Numbered from the stretch's first letter, positions 51,678 through 61,153 are shown. The stretch: DNA of 64,000 nucleotides from an uncultured Leptolinea sp. (GCA_903828565.1 CAIKMQ010000029.1:29693-93692), one strand, 5' to 3'. Translations and numbers: made by a program. The notes: a model not told the origin generated them from the sequence alone.

Positions 51678-53593
51678 GGCGAGGGCGTCCAGGTTGGGTG
51701 AAGGGTGGGCTGCGGACCTGCATTGGTTTTCACCGGGGTAGTGATTATCGTCTTTGCTTGTTGCGGGTCAGCTTGCGGAATGATGGAAGAGGGATAGAGT
51801 TCCATCATGGCATCTACCCAGGAAAGACCGGGCGCATTCACAAAAATGCCAAAACGGGAAGCAGGCAGGTAGGTAATCCATTCAGGTAGGGCGCTGAGGC
51901 GCTGCCATCCATAACGAGCGGAGATCTCGGTCAAATCCACCCAGTAACCAGCCAACGGGGAGGCAGATCGTTCTCCGCCATGTTCGTAAGCGCCAGGATT
52001 TGCGCGGTAGCGAGTGTACAGGTCCCATGCCTGCGCGTGAACAGGTGTCCCCAATGAGCCATCTTGTGTGAGAGGCCGCAGATATACTCGCCAAAAGGTC
52101 TGGTCGCCGATATCCTCACGAGCAATTGCCATCCAACCAACCTCCAGGGGAAGGCGATTAAGCAGGATGGCTCTTCCTGTATACAGCCAGTCCCATTCGC
52201 TGGCTGCTTCCGGAGGTTGAGAGACTGGAAGAAAAGCAGCCTGGAGACTTGCTAAAATGTCCCACCCGGCTTCAGAAGAGAGCCGTATGCGCAGAGCGGT
52301 GAATGATTCGTCAACCGCGTCGTGCAGGTAAGGATATTCGAGGTTCACCTCGCTCAAAGGTGATAAACTGTACCGGTTTATTTGTGCGACAGGGGTCAGC
52401 ACCGTATTGGATACCAATGGGAGGGAGGCATTGCGCGATGCATATTCAAGTAATCGATCTGCGCTCTCTCCTTGCCCCCATTCGGTCCCATGGATCGAGC
52501 CAGGTGCTGCGACCGGTGGAATAAGCAAACTACCATCAACCAGGTGATAACCGGTTAGAAAGGATGAATTGCTCTCATGGATATTGCCAAGGATGGAAGA
52601 TCCATCCGGGCTCCAGGCAGGTTCATCACCCAACCCCAATGAGGATGCCGGTAATCCCGGGTTAGTAAGGTCTGCGGTGAACAGCCAACGCCTGCCTTCA
52701 TAGGTTGCTGACCAGCAAAGCATCTGCCCATCCGGTGAGAATGCGGGTTTTGCCGGCTGGTATCCGCCATTTACTTCTGTAGTATCAACTGTGATTACCC
52801 CGTTAGAAATAGAAAGGAATGCCAGCTGCGTTGAGCCTGCTATTTCCCTAATATAAACGATCCGGTTTGATGTGGGAGACCAATCTGCATCGTATGAATT
52901 TTCATCAGCTGGAGTCAGCCAACTGGTAGTCACTACCCCTGTTGATAATTCTGCCAGCTGCAGGCGAAAATGATTCTGGGTATATGTTTCAAACAGCAGG
53001 TATTTGCTATCCGGTGACCAGGTTGGGTTACCGTCATACTCCGGCGTATCTGTGATGGGTGTGATTGAAAAAGTAGTCAGGTCCATCACATAGATGTTCC
53101 AGTAGCCATTCCTTTTGGAACTGAATGCCAAGAAATGGCCGTCCCCGCTCAACGCAGGGTCCAACTCATCCCATGGGTGGGGGGCAAAAGTTACCAGCCC
53201 GGCTTTCGGTGTGAAAATTGCCAGGTTGCTATATCCATTTCGCGCCACTGATAGCAATACCGTTCCTTGCGATAAATTGCTGGAGTGAAAAGTATCGAAT
53301 GTTGGCGTTGGTACGACTACTTCCTGAGCGATCAAAGGCGTTGAGGATGGAAAGAACGCCGGGGTTTGTGTCACTGGAAGCGGTGTGGCGGAGGGTGCAG
53401 GTGTTAATGGTACATCCAGCGTCGGTGAAGAGGTCAGAGGTAGCTCTGTTTCGACCGGTTGGCGGGATTGGAAAATTAATAAAACGATATTGATAAGTAC
53501 AAGTCCGGCTGCCAGCCAGACGAGAATCGTCACACTCCATCGAGGTTTATGCTCGGCTTCACCATTGCTTTGAAAATCCGTCGATCTTTTCAT
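51674..53593 (-). CDS. Membrane-anchored PD40/TolB-like beta-propeller protein
   Basis: This 639-residue protein has one N-terminal membrane anchor (about residues 22-42, LVWLAAGLVLINIVLLIF), then a Pro/Thr/Ser-rich linker. PD40-type propeller blades cover about 130-350 (HPWDELDPALSGDGHFLAFS, NPTWSPDSKYLLFETYTQ, EPAWSPDGSSILGNI). The C-terminal 250 residues are rich in Trp and Tyr and I do not recognise them. It probably displays a binding platform outside the membrane. It lies between two M23 peptidase genes with ATGA overlaps on both sides, so the three products probably act together at the cell wall. Confidence 0.8.
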   Translation of the reverse strand: MKRSTDFQSNGEAEHKPRWSVTILVWLAAGLVLINIVLLIFQSRQPVETELPLTSSPTLDVPLTPAPSATPLPVTQTPAFFPSSTPLIAQEVVVPTPTFDTFHSSNLSQGTVLLSVARNGYSNLAIFTPKAGLVTFAPHPWDELDPALSGDGHFLAFSSKRNGYWNIYVMDLTTFSITPITDTPEYDGNPTWSPDSKYLLFETYTQNHFRLQLAELSTGVVTTSWLTPADENSYDADWSPTSNRIVYIREIAGSTQLAFLSISNGVITVDTTEVNGGYQPAKPAFSPDGQMLCWSATYEGRRWLFTADLTNPGLPASSLGLGDEPAWSPDGSSILGNIHESNSSFLTGYHLVDGSLLIPPVAAPGSIHGTEWGQGESADRLLEYASRNASLPLVSNTVLTPVAQINRYSLSPLSEVNLEYPYLHDAVDESFTALRIRLSSEAGWDILASLQAAFLPVSQPPEAASEWDWLYTGRAILLNRLPLEVGWMAIAREDIGDQTFWRVYLRPLTQDGSLGTPVHAQAWDLYTRYRANPGAYEHGGERSASPLAGYWVDLTEISARYGWQRLSALPEWITYLPASRFGIFVNAPGLSWVDAMMELYPSSIIPQADPQQAKTIITTPVKTNAGPQPTLHPTWTPSP

Positions 53594-54474
53594 CCTCCTC
53601 CTGAGGTTGAGAACGCCAGCCAGGCTTCAATCCATACCATCGGATCGAGCAAAACGTACCTTCCGCTCACCCGCCAATCGCAGTAAGCAAGCATTTCGTC
53701 CGGTGTCGCAGATGTATCATAATAACCCATTGGAGAGAATTTGGAATCGCCAGGGCCAATCCGCATTTCCAGGTGAAGGTGTGGATTCCCTGACATGCCG
53801 GTATTTCCCACACCGCCTATTTGTTGACCACTGACCACAACATCGCCGACATTGAGAGAGGTTGGCTCGACCAGGTGGCCGTATAAAATGTATATGGAAA
53901 CAGGATCCGCTTGCCACTGCTGATTTAATAATGAGCTGCAGTAGATCAGCCGGGGATCATACGGATAGGGGGATAAGTGGGTTGGAACCGGTACGCTAGC
54001 TAGAAATCCAGGTGGAATACTCATCAGTTTTGATTCCACAATGACCAGGTTGCCATACGGGTTCTTTTTGTCAGTAACTGCAGCTACGATCCCTGACAGC
54101 ATGGAGTAGATCGGTAGCCCCACCATTGTTTCGTGAGTGCCGCGGGAGTAATAAGCGAAATCTGCTCCGTGATGCCCGCCATCTTCTCCGGGAGCAGGCA
54201 TCAGGAAGGGTTCAGATAGGATCGATCGAAGATCTGTGAGCGAAATATCCGCCAGGGGGGAACTTACGGAGAAACCTGCCCATGGGAGAGGTGTGGGGGT
54301 AGGAGTTAATGTAGTAGTTGAGGTGATAGAAGGGGAGGGAGCAAGCGGTATTTGAGTTGCTGTCTCGGGCAGGGTGGGACCCGGAAGGGGATCTGGTTGG
54401 CAGCCAGTAAACGTCAAGACAGCCAGAAGAAGCAATACGGTAACCCTGATATTCAACCGGTGAGATTCCATCAT
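53590..54474 (-). CDS. M23-family peptidase lipoprotein
   Basis: This protein of about 294 residues has a lipoprotein signal with TFTGC as lipobox and a Thr/Pro linker. A degenerate or variant M23 domain (about residues 90-260) has HHGADFAYYSRGTHETMVG, YILYGHLVEP and GNPHLHLEM, so the metal ligands His, Asp and His appear intact. It starts the operon M23 lipoprotein - PD40 - M23. I choose ATG 54474. Upstream ATGs at 54486 and 54495 overlap the -10 box at 54485-54490. No ribosome site is present and the mRNA should begin at or just before the start codon. Confidence 0.8.
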   Translation of the reverse strand: MMESHRLNIRVTVLLLLAVLTFTGCQPDPLPGPTLPETATQIPLAPSPSITSTTTLTPTPTPLPWAGFSVSSPLADISLTDLRSILSEPFLMPAPGEDGGHHGADFAYYSRGTHETMVGLPIYSMLSGIVAAVTDKKNPYGNLVIVESKLMSIPPGFLASVPVPTHLSPYPYDPRLIYCSSLLNQQWQADPVSIYILYGHLVEPTSLNVGDVVVSGQQIGGVGNTGMSGNPHLHLEMRIGPGDSKFSPMGYYDTSATPDEMLAYCDWRVSGRYVLLDPMVWIEAWLAFSTSGGG

Positions 54475-54484
54475 AGTTTCATGC

Positions 54485-54492
54485 ATTATAAT
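54485..54492. promoter_or_regulatory. Symmetric -10 element of a bidirectional promoter
   Basis: ATTATAAT is its own reverse complement and gives a perfect TATAAT on both strands (plus 54487-54492, minus 54490-54485). The two divergent start codons lie 9 nt (plus, 54502) and 10 nt (minus, 54474) from it. No -35 hexamer is convincing on either side. Confidence 0.6.
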
Positions 54493-54501
54493 CAAAACGC
54501 T

Positions 54502-55482
54502 ATGCGGAAAAAATCGCTCGTGTTCCTCTTGCTGCTAATTATAACCCTGACGCAAACAGCATCATCTCTCCCTGCAAGGTTGGCTGCCCCCAGCCCGTAC
54601 GACTTGATCGCTGAGGTAAACGCGTACCGGGTGGCCAATGGGTACTGGGCATTGACACCAAATTCCAGGGTGATGGCGGCAGCGCAAGGCCATGCAGATT
54701 GGATCGTTGCCACGGGCCAGGGCGGGCATATCGGCGCGAACGGCAGCGATGAGACCATGCGGGCTTACCTGGCGGGCTACGGTGGAGGGGCATCCATTAA
54801 ATGCGATGAAGCCTGGGCGAGTTCAGCATCCATAGGTGATGCAGTATATGGGGCATGGTCAGATTGGACCCACCAGGAAGTGATGCTGAATGGGTGGGGT
54901 AATCCATACACCGATATTGGGGCAGGCGTGGCGGACAATAATGATGGCACCTACGTCTTTGTTCTAGATATTTGCATGGTCGAAGGCCAGGGGAGTAGTT
55001 ATTCCCCCGGTGCAACGTTCGACCCAAACGCAACGGCAGATTTATCCAACTACATTTTTAGCGTCACGACAGCCACTCCCTGGGCGAATGGTGAAGTGAT
55101 CCATCAGGTCCTTTTTGGGCAAACTCTGGTGACAATAGCCCAGGCTTACGGTGTGACCGTCGCTGATCTGCGAAAGCTGAATGGGATGGCTGAGGATGAC
55201 AGCACCATCTGGCAGGATCAGGAATTGATCATTCGGCCAGCCAGTAGTGCGCAATCCTCAACAACGATTGACCCCACAACGACTTTCGCACCGACATTTA
55301 CACCACGTCCGCGGTCAACAATCGTGCTGCCTACGCTTGCTGTGACGTCCTCCAGCGAGACAGAGGATAAAGCTCCTCGGGCAGCTACTGGCCTTAGTAA
55401 TCAGACATGGGGTATCCTTCTGATTATCCTGTGTGGTGCTGGTGTTGTTGCGTTGGTATATTTCCTGTTTCTAAAAAAATAA
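54502..55482 (+). CDS. CAP-domain and LysM protein with C-terminal membrane anchor
   Basis: This protein of about 326 residues has a signal peptide (VFLLLLIITLTQTASSLPAR), then a CAP/SCP-like domain (about residues 35-160; RVMAAAQGHADWIVATGQGG, CAP His in HADWI). A LysM repeat follows (about 193-240; LVTIAQAYGVTVADLRKLNG), then a Thr/Pro linker and a C-terminal helix of about 20 hydrophobic residues ending FLFLKK. The layout suggests a cell-wall-bound, membrane-tethered exoprotein. It is divergent from the peptidase operon and shares its -10 element. It has no Shine-Dalgarno sequence. Confidence 0.85.
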   Translation: MRKKSLVFLLLLIITLTQTASSLPARLAAPSPYDLIAEVNAYRVANGYWALTPNSRVMAAAQGHADWIVATGQGGHIGANGSDETMRAYLAGYGGGASIKCDEAWASSASIGDAVYGAWSDWTHQEVMLNGWGNPYTDIGAGVADNNDGTYVFVLDICMVEGQGSSYSPGATFDPNATADLSNYIFSVTTATPWANGEVIHQVLFGQTLVTIAQAYGVTVADLRKLNGMAEDDSTIWQDQELIIRPASSAQSSTTIDPTTTFAPTFTPRPRSTIVLPTLAVTSSSETEDKAPRAATGLSNQTWGILLIILCGAGVVALVYFLFLKK

Positions 55483-55500
55483 GCTGCCATTTCTGGCAGC
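55483..55500 (-). terminator. Terminator of the DUF1015 gene
   Basis: On the minus strand GCTGCCA-GAAA-TGGCAGC is followed by TTATTTTTTT. The T-run is the reverse of the A-run at the end of the convergent CAP gene, so the element overlaps that gene's stop codon. Confidence 0.8.
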
Positions 55501-55508
55501 CAGGTCTA

Positions 55509-56825
55509 TTAGCGTATCTTTCTTGCTTCCAGATAGAAGCGTTTTTCCTTCGCTTCTCCCATAGAGAAGGTTTTTCTCGGCAGCGCGCCATCCAGAATAA
55601 CCGTCTTGAATAGCTCGGATTTATGCATACCGGGGAGATACAACCCTGCATTACCTTCCAGCTTGCCCAGGTTGGTAACGGCTTCATCACCGTGTACGTA
55701 GTCCAGAGATCCGGCACCACCGGATTTGATAAATTGATCCAGGAATGCCTGCAGGTTTCCTACCGGTAAGTTCAATGCCGGCCGGTGGAGTTGAACAACC
55801 ATCAGTTTGCCACCTGTGATCAATCCGAATCGTTGGTTTGCGGTGGTAGACCCATTCACGATAGTTTTCATCTCGTCCATATCAATGGATGGTAAGAAGC
55901 TAATACTCTGACCAAAATACTTTCGTAAAGCGTTTTCCAGGTTTGATCTAATATCAAAAACAACACGGTGGATAGGTTCGAACTCCAGACCTGCATCGTG
56001 GACATTTTCAAGTTCAACAAGTGCATACCGGGATGGATGATCCATACCGACAGTAGTTTTGTTCTTTTCCCAGATTGCCTTGGCTGTTGCCAGTGAGTGA
56101 TTACCGTCTCCCATGGCATACAACAGGACATCTCTTGCGTCAGGGAGATCGTACTTGCTGCGATACACGGTGATATCACCCAGCCGGGCGATGTTCTCTG
56201 CAACATTATTCATTTGTGAAGCATCGTCCACCAACCACCCGGAAAGGTGTCCGCTACCTAGCATCAGATCAAAATCGTATAAGGGATGTAGATCTTTCTT
56301 GATACGGGTGAAGGAGCCGATCACAGAATCCTGTGGATCATCGATCAATACCAGAATATGCGGTAATTCCAGGCTGGCATGCTCACGGATCTTGATACGC
56401 GGCGGCAGGCGGTCCAGAATGGTACCTTCGGTTGCACGGATCAAGCTGGTGGAATTCTTGTTGTAATCATACTTTTCAAGATCCAGGCAGACCAATAGCC
56501 CGCGGCGGGTCTTCCCCGCCACAGTTCTTTCAATGTATACAAAACCTTCGTGCGGCCGGAGGATTGCCTGCTCCAGGTAGCGATCCATGGTTGCATTGAC
56601 AGATGCCAGGCGCTCTGCTTCCTGAGGTTTCCCTAAATAGACTTCGGGTAATGTAATGTGGTAGGTAGATGGTGCATCTCCGACGATCTTCTGCACCTCA
56701 TCCCAGTATTCCTGCTCTGATGTGAACTGGTCACAGGCAATGACAGCCCAGCGGCTAAGGTCAATTCCGGGGCGGGGCAAGTAAAATTCCGGCACAGCCA
56801 GACCGATGGAATCAAATTTCTTCAT
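55509..56825 (-). CDS. DUF1015 family protein
   Basis: This 438-residue cytosolic protein has the DUF1015 hallmark AMGDGNHSLATAKAIWEKN near residue 245. The N-terminal VIACDQFTSEQEYWDEVQ region is also conserved. Some relatives (SerK of archaea, SbnI) are free-serine kinases in a ParB-like fold, so an ADP- or ATP-dependent small-molecule kinase role is possible. GGAGGG lies upstream of the ATG at 56825. The 14 extra residues of the longer version are rejected. It appears monocistronic. Confidence 0.85.
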   Translation of the reverse strand: MKKFDSIGLAVPEFYLPRPGIDLSRWAVIACDQFTSEQEYWDEVQKIVGDAPSTYHITLPEVYLGKPQEAERLASVNATMDRYLEQAILRPHEGFVYIERTVAGKTRRGLLVCLDLEKYDYNKNSTSLIRATEGTILDRLPPRIKIREHASLELPHILVLIDDPQDSVIGSFTRIKKDLHPLYDFDLMLGSGHLSGWLVDDASQMNNVAENIARLGDITVYRSKYDLPDARDVLLYAMGDGNHSLATAKAIWEKNKTTVGMDHPSRYALVELENVHDAGLEFEPIHRVVFDIRSNLENALRKYFGQSISFLPSIDMDEMKTIVNGSTTANQRFGLITGGKLMVVQLHRPALNLPVGNLQAFLDQFIKSGGAGSLDYVHGDEAVTNLGKLEGNAGLYLPGMHKSELFKTVILDGALPRKTFSMGEAKEKRFYLEARKIR

Positions 56826-56885
56826 GGAGCCCTCCAAACAAAGATAGCTGGAGTATATCTGATACACCTAGAATCGGCAATTAAA

Positions 56886-56909
56886 AAGCGCCTGCGGATG
56901 CAGGCGCTT
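56886..56909 (-). terminator. Terminator of degV copy 2
   Basis: A perfect 10-bp stem (AAGCGCCTGC and complement) with a 4-nt loop is followed on the minus strand by T5AA, 14 nt after the degV stop. Confidence 0.88.
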
Positions 56910-56923
56910 CAAGGGAGAACCAG

Positions 56924-57772
56924 TTAATCTTCGATCAGAAAAGCCACACCGACCGTACCGGGTCCGGTGTGCGTGCCAATCACCGGGCTTACCTCAGAGA
57001 ACACAGTTTCCACGGGGTGGAATCTCTGAATGAGGGCGCTCATGATCTCATCACCCTGGGTAGGGGCATTGGCGTGCAGTACGCTCAGCCGGCAGGATTT
57101 GGCAGTGGCTAACCGATCTGCAACCATATCCATCATTTTTTCAATAGCTTTTTTCTGGGTGCGGACCTTTGCGGCTGAATCGATCTTTCCACCCGTCACA
57201 GTGAGGATCGGTTTGAGGTTGAAAGCGTTACCAACCAGGGCAGCAGCGCCGCCGATACGGCCACCGCGGTGTAGAAAATCCAGGGTATCAACAACAAAGA
57301 AGACACCGGTGCCAGTGCATGCTTTTTCAGCGATCTGTTTACATTCCTGTAAAGATGCACCCTTCTTGGCTGCACGTGCCGCCAACAAAGCAGGGAAGCC
57401 GAGAGCCATCGATGTGGAAAGAGAATCCACCAGCTCGATCGGTTTACCCGGAAACTCCGCTTTAGCCTGAATGGCTGAATCCATTGTGCCGGATAATCCG
57501 GAGGAAATGGTTAGAACCAGAATTTCTTTACCTTCTGCAAGCAGTTTCTTACAGATCTTTTTGTAGGTTTCCGGGGTGACCTGGGAGGTCGAGGGCATGC
57601 TCTTTGAATTGGCAAGCCGTGAATAGAATTCACCAGGGTGAATATCGACACCATCCTGGTAGATCTGATTGTCCCAGATCAAAACCAATGGCGCGATCGT
57701 TAATTCCAGCTCATCCACCAGGGGCTGAGGAATATTCGCGGTACTATCACAAACGATGGCAACTTTTCCCAT
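56924..57772 (-). CDS. degV: DegV family fatty-acid-binding protein (copy 2)
   Basis: This 282-residue protein has MGKVAIVCDSTANIPQ at the start and the lipid-loop segment SMPSTSQVTPETYKKICK. ISSGLSGTMDSAIQAKAEF, FLHRGGRIGGAAALVGNAFN and GTHTGPGTVGVAF follow, all typical of DegV/FakB. AAGGAG precedes the ATG. It lies 66 nt downstream of an MFS gene in a region that also holds plsC and plsY, which fits a fatty-acid supply role for phospholipid synthesis. Copy 1 is at 14077-14973. Confidence 0.94.
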   Translation of the reverse strand: MGKVAIVCDSTANIPQPLVDELELTIAPLVLIWDNQIYQDGVDIHPGEFYSRLANSKSMPSTSQVTPETYKKICKKLLAEGKEILVLTISSGLSGTMDSAIQAKAEFPGKPIELVDSLSTSMALGFPALLAARAAKKGASLQECKQIAEKACTGTGVFFVVDTLDFLHRGGRIGGAAALVGNAFNLKPILTVTGGKIDSAAKVRTQKKAIEKMMDMVADRLATAKSCRLSVLHANAPTQGDEIMSALIQRFHPVETVFSEVSPVIGTHTGPGTVGVAFLIED

Positions 57773-57838
57773 AATAATCTCCTTTTTTAGAACATCTCTT
57801 CTAGCAGTAACACCAGAGCTTGTAGAAAGTTGCGTGGA

Positions 57839-59065
57839 TCAATCATTACCAACCGGGATATCCCCTGGTTTTGCCCGTGGAGTCGGGATCACAGCTGGTA
57901 TCCGGATCCGCCCAGCTGCCACAAAATTAATGATAGCGATCAATACACCGATCATAAAAACATATTGATAGCCTAATTTATTCCAAATAACTCCACCGAT
58001 CAAAGCGATCCCAATCGAGAAGATGTGGTCGATCGTTACAGAGAATGTCAGGACAGGTTGAATATCTTCCGGGCGTAAAGCAATCTTTTTGACATAAGTT
58101 GCCCTTGCCATGTTGACGGACATCAAGGCCTGGTCTATCAGGAAACAGGCATAGGTGATATAGAGGGCGGGCTGTTCAGCAAGTACAAAACGCGCAAATC
58201 CATACCCAACGCAGATCAAGACCAGGACAACAGCTTCGGCTTCCAGAACTTTTTTCTCGCCAAGCGAATCGATCATCCTGCCGAGGAATGGTTGAAAAAA
58301 GATGCCGATGATTCCACCGGCCAGAAAGAGGGATGCCATCACCTGAGTGGGCTGGTGAAATATTGTGACCAGCACCCAGGGCGCAAAGGTGATGAAAATT
58401 TGCTTCCGTGCCCCAAAGAGGATGGAAAGTAAATAATAGAGGTTATATTCCCTGTGGACAGTGAAGAAAGCACGTGGTGCCTGCTGTTTTTGTCGAGGCA
58501 TTTTTAGCAATAAGATGGCACCCGCAAAAAGAAGGATCGCGGTAAATGTGAAGGTAACCTGAAAGCTGAACTTTAGATAACGAAACCCGACCATGACAAT
58601 GAAACTAGCCAGAATTGCAGCCAGGTTGCGCAGTGAGTTCATCTGACCAAGACGTGTGCCGTCTTTTCCCGGTTCGGCCAGGTCCATACCGATCGATGAG
58701 TATAACGGCAGCCAGATGTGGGTGCCGAGGCTATAGACGAAGAGCCAGATCGAAATCCAAGTAAAAGTCGGGGCAGCATAACTCACCAGGATGACACCTG
58801 TAGCCCCCAGGAACATAGCAACAGCCGCCAGACGGCGGCTGCAAAGAAACCAGAGGGCTGCAGAGATAAAGATCACCAGAAAACCCGGCAGTTCACGCGG
58901 TATTTCCAGGAAGGAGCGTTCAAAGCCCGTCAGCGTGAATTTCCCGTTGATGTAGTTGTTAAATGTAGTGTCGTATATATTCTGTCCCAGCCCGATCAGG
59001 ACTGTGGCAAGGATAAACAGGCGCAACTCTGGTGAAATCTTCTTTAGTTGTAATAGCAATGCCAT
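57839..59065 (-). CDS. MFS transporter
   Basis: This 408-residue protein has twelve predicted helices. It begins with a short cytoplasmic segment (LLQLKKISPELRLFILATVL) and a first helix followed by NIYDTTFNNYINGKFTLTGF. The GMDLAEPGKDGTRLGQMNSL loop and FLGRMIDSLGEKKVLEAEA fit MFS signature loops. I cannot assign a substrate. It starts 8 nt after plsC with no clear ribosome site, so it is translationally coupled to it. The group UMF1 carrier - plsC - MFS is one transcription unit. Confidence 0.88.
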   Translation of the reverse strand: MALLLQLKKISPELRLFILATVLIGLGQNIYDTTFNNYINGKFTLTGFERSFLEIPRELPGFLVIFISAALWFLCSRRLAAVAMFLGATGVILVSYAAPTFTWISIWLFVYSLGTHIWLPLYSSIGMDLAEPGKDGTRLGQMNSLRNLAAILASFIVMVGFRYLKFSFQVTFTFTAILLFAGAILLLKMPRQKQQAPRAFFTVHREYNLYYLLSILFGARKQIFITFAPWVLVTIFHQPTQVMASLFLAGGIIGIFFQPFLGRMIDSLGEKKVLEAEAVVLVLICVGYGFARFVLAEQPALYITYACFLIDQALMSVNMARATYVKKIALRPEDIQPVLTFSVTIDHIFSIGIALIGGVIWNKLGYQYVFMIGVLIAIINFVAAGRIRIPAVIPTPRAKPGDIPVGND

Positions 59066-59073
59066 AGCAACAC

Positions 59074-59808
59074 TTATACTTCAGAGGAATTTTCCCAGGG
59101 GTAGATCTCTGTACCTTTTGCTGCTTCGCGAATTGAGGGGTCTGATGAGTAATATCCATGATGGTCCGCTGGGATCAATTCCTGGATCTTGCGCATCATT
59201 TGATGGCCAGCAGAATCCATCTGCTCACGCATGGATTGGGAATGATCCAATGTGAGATGGAAGGGTTTGCCGATCTTAAAGATGACCGTTGCCCGGCGGC
59301 CTTTAGAGAAAGAGGGGAAAACCTCAGTCAATCCGTGGATACCGATAGGAAGAATTGGCGCAGTAGTGCGCATAGCCAATAAGGAGGTACCCTGCCGGGG
59401 TGGGCGGAGAACGGTTGCCCAACTGCCGCCTTCAGGGAAGATCGCCAGAATTCCCTGTTGTTCCAGGGTACTCTGGGCAGCCATCAAGCCATCCCGCGAG
59501 GAGGCTCCACGGCGGATGAGAAGGACCCCCCATGCTTTACGGAAGACATCAGTCCACCCGGGGGCATTGGGGGTGGTATACCCACCGACAAATTCCATTG
59601 GGGATGGGATCAAACGGATTAATGCTAACGGATCCAGGAAATGAAAGTGATTTCCGATGGCAATATAGGGGCCTTTCTTTGGCAGGTTTTCCTTCCCCTC
59701 GATCTTCAGATCCATCAAGATCCAGAAGGCAAAGGAGATTCCTGCCCTTAGCAGCCAGCGCATGGCTTGACGCCTCGGGTATTTGAATGGATGACTTTGA
59801 ATGGACAT
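59074..59808 (-). CDS. plsC: 1-acyl-sn-glycerol-3-phosphate acyltransferase (PlsC family)
   Basis: PlsC adds the second acyl chain to lysophosphatidic acid, giving phosphatidic acid. The 244-residue product has block I NHFHFLDP (HxxxxD catalytic pair is H-F-L-D region), block II near GVLLIRRGASSRDGL and block III IFPEGGSW, all family hallmarks. A hydrophobic stretch near residues 18-35 anchors it in the membrane. AGGA lies before the ATG at 59808, 4 nt after the UMF1 carrier stop. Acyl donor and exact acceptor are inferred from the family. Confidence 0.9.
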   Translation of the reverse strand: MSIQSHPFKYPRRQAMRWLLRAGISFAFWILMDLKIEGKENLPKKGPYIAIGNHFHFLDPLALIRLIPSPMEFVGGYTTPNAPGWTDVFRKAWGVLLIRRGASSRDGLMAAQSTLEQQGILAIFPEGGSWATVLRPPRQGTSLLAMRTTAPILPIGIHGLTEVFPSFSKGRRATVIFKIGKPFHLTLDHSQSMREQMDSAGHQMMRKIQELIPADHHGYYSSDPSIREAAKGTEIYPWENSSEV

Positions 59809-59812
59809 GAGT

Positions 59813-61153
59813 TTAATCCTGAGATTCCGGATTCTGCTTCCATTTCTTAACACTGAACAGGAGGACAAGACCTACCAGCATGAAAGCAATAATCAAGCCC
59901 ACGGATTGGCGGGTGCCGAGTTGGTCGGCCAGTACAGCTTCTGTTCCCGCATCCATGTGGCGGAAAGCGATGAACGCAACTGTCAAACCAAAGAGCAGGG
60001 GCCCGACAAAATTAGAGATCTGGCTGGTTAATGAGAAGAGCCCGAAGAACTCGGCGGCTTTTTCTTTGGGAGAAAGCTGTCCGACCACTGTACGGCTGAC
60101 AGATTGAACACCGGTCAAAGCAAAACCCGCCAGTGCGCCGATCCCGTAGAATGCAGTCAGGCTATTGACGAAGTACAGGCCGGCGACGGCCGCGATCATG
60201 ATCGCAAGTGCCAGTACCAATGAAGTACGGCCGCCCATTCGATCTTCTATTATGCCGAAGAGGAAAGCTCCCGCTACACTGGTTACCTGAACGATGATCA
60301 TGAAGATTATCAAGTTGGTCTGTGTCATATCTGGGAAAAGAGTCTTTCCAATGATGGCAGCATAATCTAAAGTGATCATAATCCCACAATTGAAAATGAT
60401 GAAAGCCAACAGGAATTTCGCGAAATCCCGATGCTGACCAATATTCTTTAAAGTATTCCAGATCTTACCTAGAGAAACTGAAATATAGGTTTCTCCTTTG
60501 GGAAGGTGAGAAGGTTTATTCCGTTCCCGTAAAAACAGGAAGATCGGAGTGCTGGCGATCGCAAAGAAAACCGCTGTGATCAAGAAAGCAGAACGGGTAA
60601 TAGTGTCGCCACCAACTTTCAAGATCAGTGCCAGGACGATCAGCAGGCAGAGGATGCCGCCTAACGAGCCGATCGCCCAACCGGTACCGGATACATGTCC
60701 CATCTCGTGTTGATGGGCAATCTCTGGCAGCAGGGCATTATAGAAAACCTGCCCGGAGCGGTAACCGATTTCTGCCAGGATGAAAAACAGCATTCCGGTG
60801 AACACATCCCCCTTGGTCACGGTGAAGAGCAGAGCTGTGAAGAGGATTGTGATGATAGAGAAGATCATGAGCATCTTTTTCTTTGATGCCGAGAAATCTG
60901 CCAGCGCGCCCAGGATAGGTGAGACGATGGCTACTACCAGCATGGCAATCCCGACCGAAACTCCCCACAAACGGGTCCCTTCAGCACCACCAACCACAAC
61001 CCCTTTGAAATAGGCGGAATAAACAGCAAGCAGGACGACAGCTGCATAAGCAGAGTTCCCAAAATCATAGAAATACCAGGACCAGCGTTCCCGCCGGGTG
61101 GCTGCACGCTGTTTCTTACCAGTCTGGGGGGTAGATTGGCTGTTAGGTTCCAT
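59813..61153 (-). CDS. UMF1-family MFS transporter (Atg22-like)
   Basis: This 446-residue protein has twelve hydrophobic helices and the UMF1/Atg22 N-terminal signature RERWSWYFYDFGNSAYAAVV. Yeast Atg22 exports amino acids from the vacuole, while bacterial members are uncharacterised. GAGGAGAG precedes the ATG. The C-terminus is short and polar. It begins the operon with plsC and a second MFS carrier, so it may relate to lipid or precursor export, but this is only context. The 140-nt gap to plsY contains TATAAT (about 61,263-61,268 minus) but no clear -35. Confidence 0.9.
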   Translation of the reverse strand: MEPNSQSTPQTGKKQRAATRRERWSWYFYDFGNSAYAAVVLLAVYSAYFKGVVVGGAEGTRLWGVSVGIAMLVVAIVSPILGALADFSASKKKMLMIFSIITILFTALLFTVTKGDVFTGMLFFILAEIGYRSGQVFYNALLPEIAHQHEMGHVSGTGWAIGSLGGILCLLIVLALILKVGGDTITRSAFLITAVFFAIASTPIFLFLRERNKPSHLPKGETYISVSLGKIWNTLKNIGQHRDFAKFLLAFIIFNCGIMITLDYAAIIGKTLFPDMTQTNLIIFMIIVQVTSVAGAFLFGIIEDRMGGRTSLVLALAIMIAAVAGLYFVNSLTAFYGIGALAGFALTGVQSVSRTVVGQLSPKEKAAEFFGLFSLTSQISNFVGPLLFGLTVAFIAFRHMDAGTEAVLADQLGTRQSVGLIIAFMLVGLVLLFSVKKWKQNPESQD

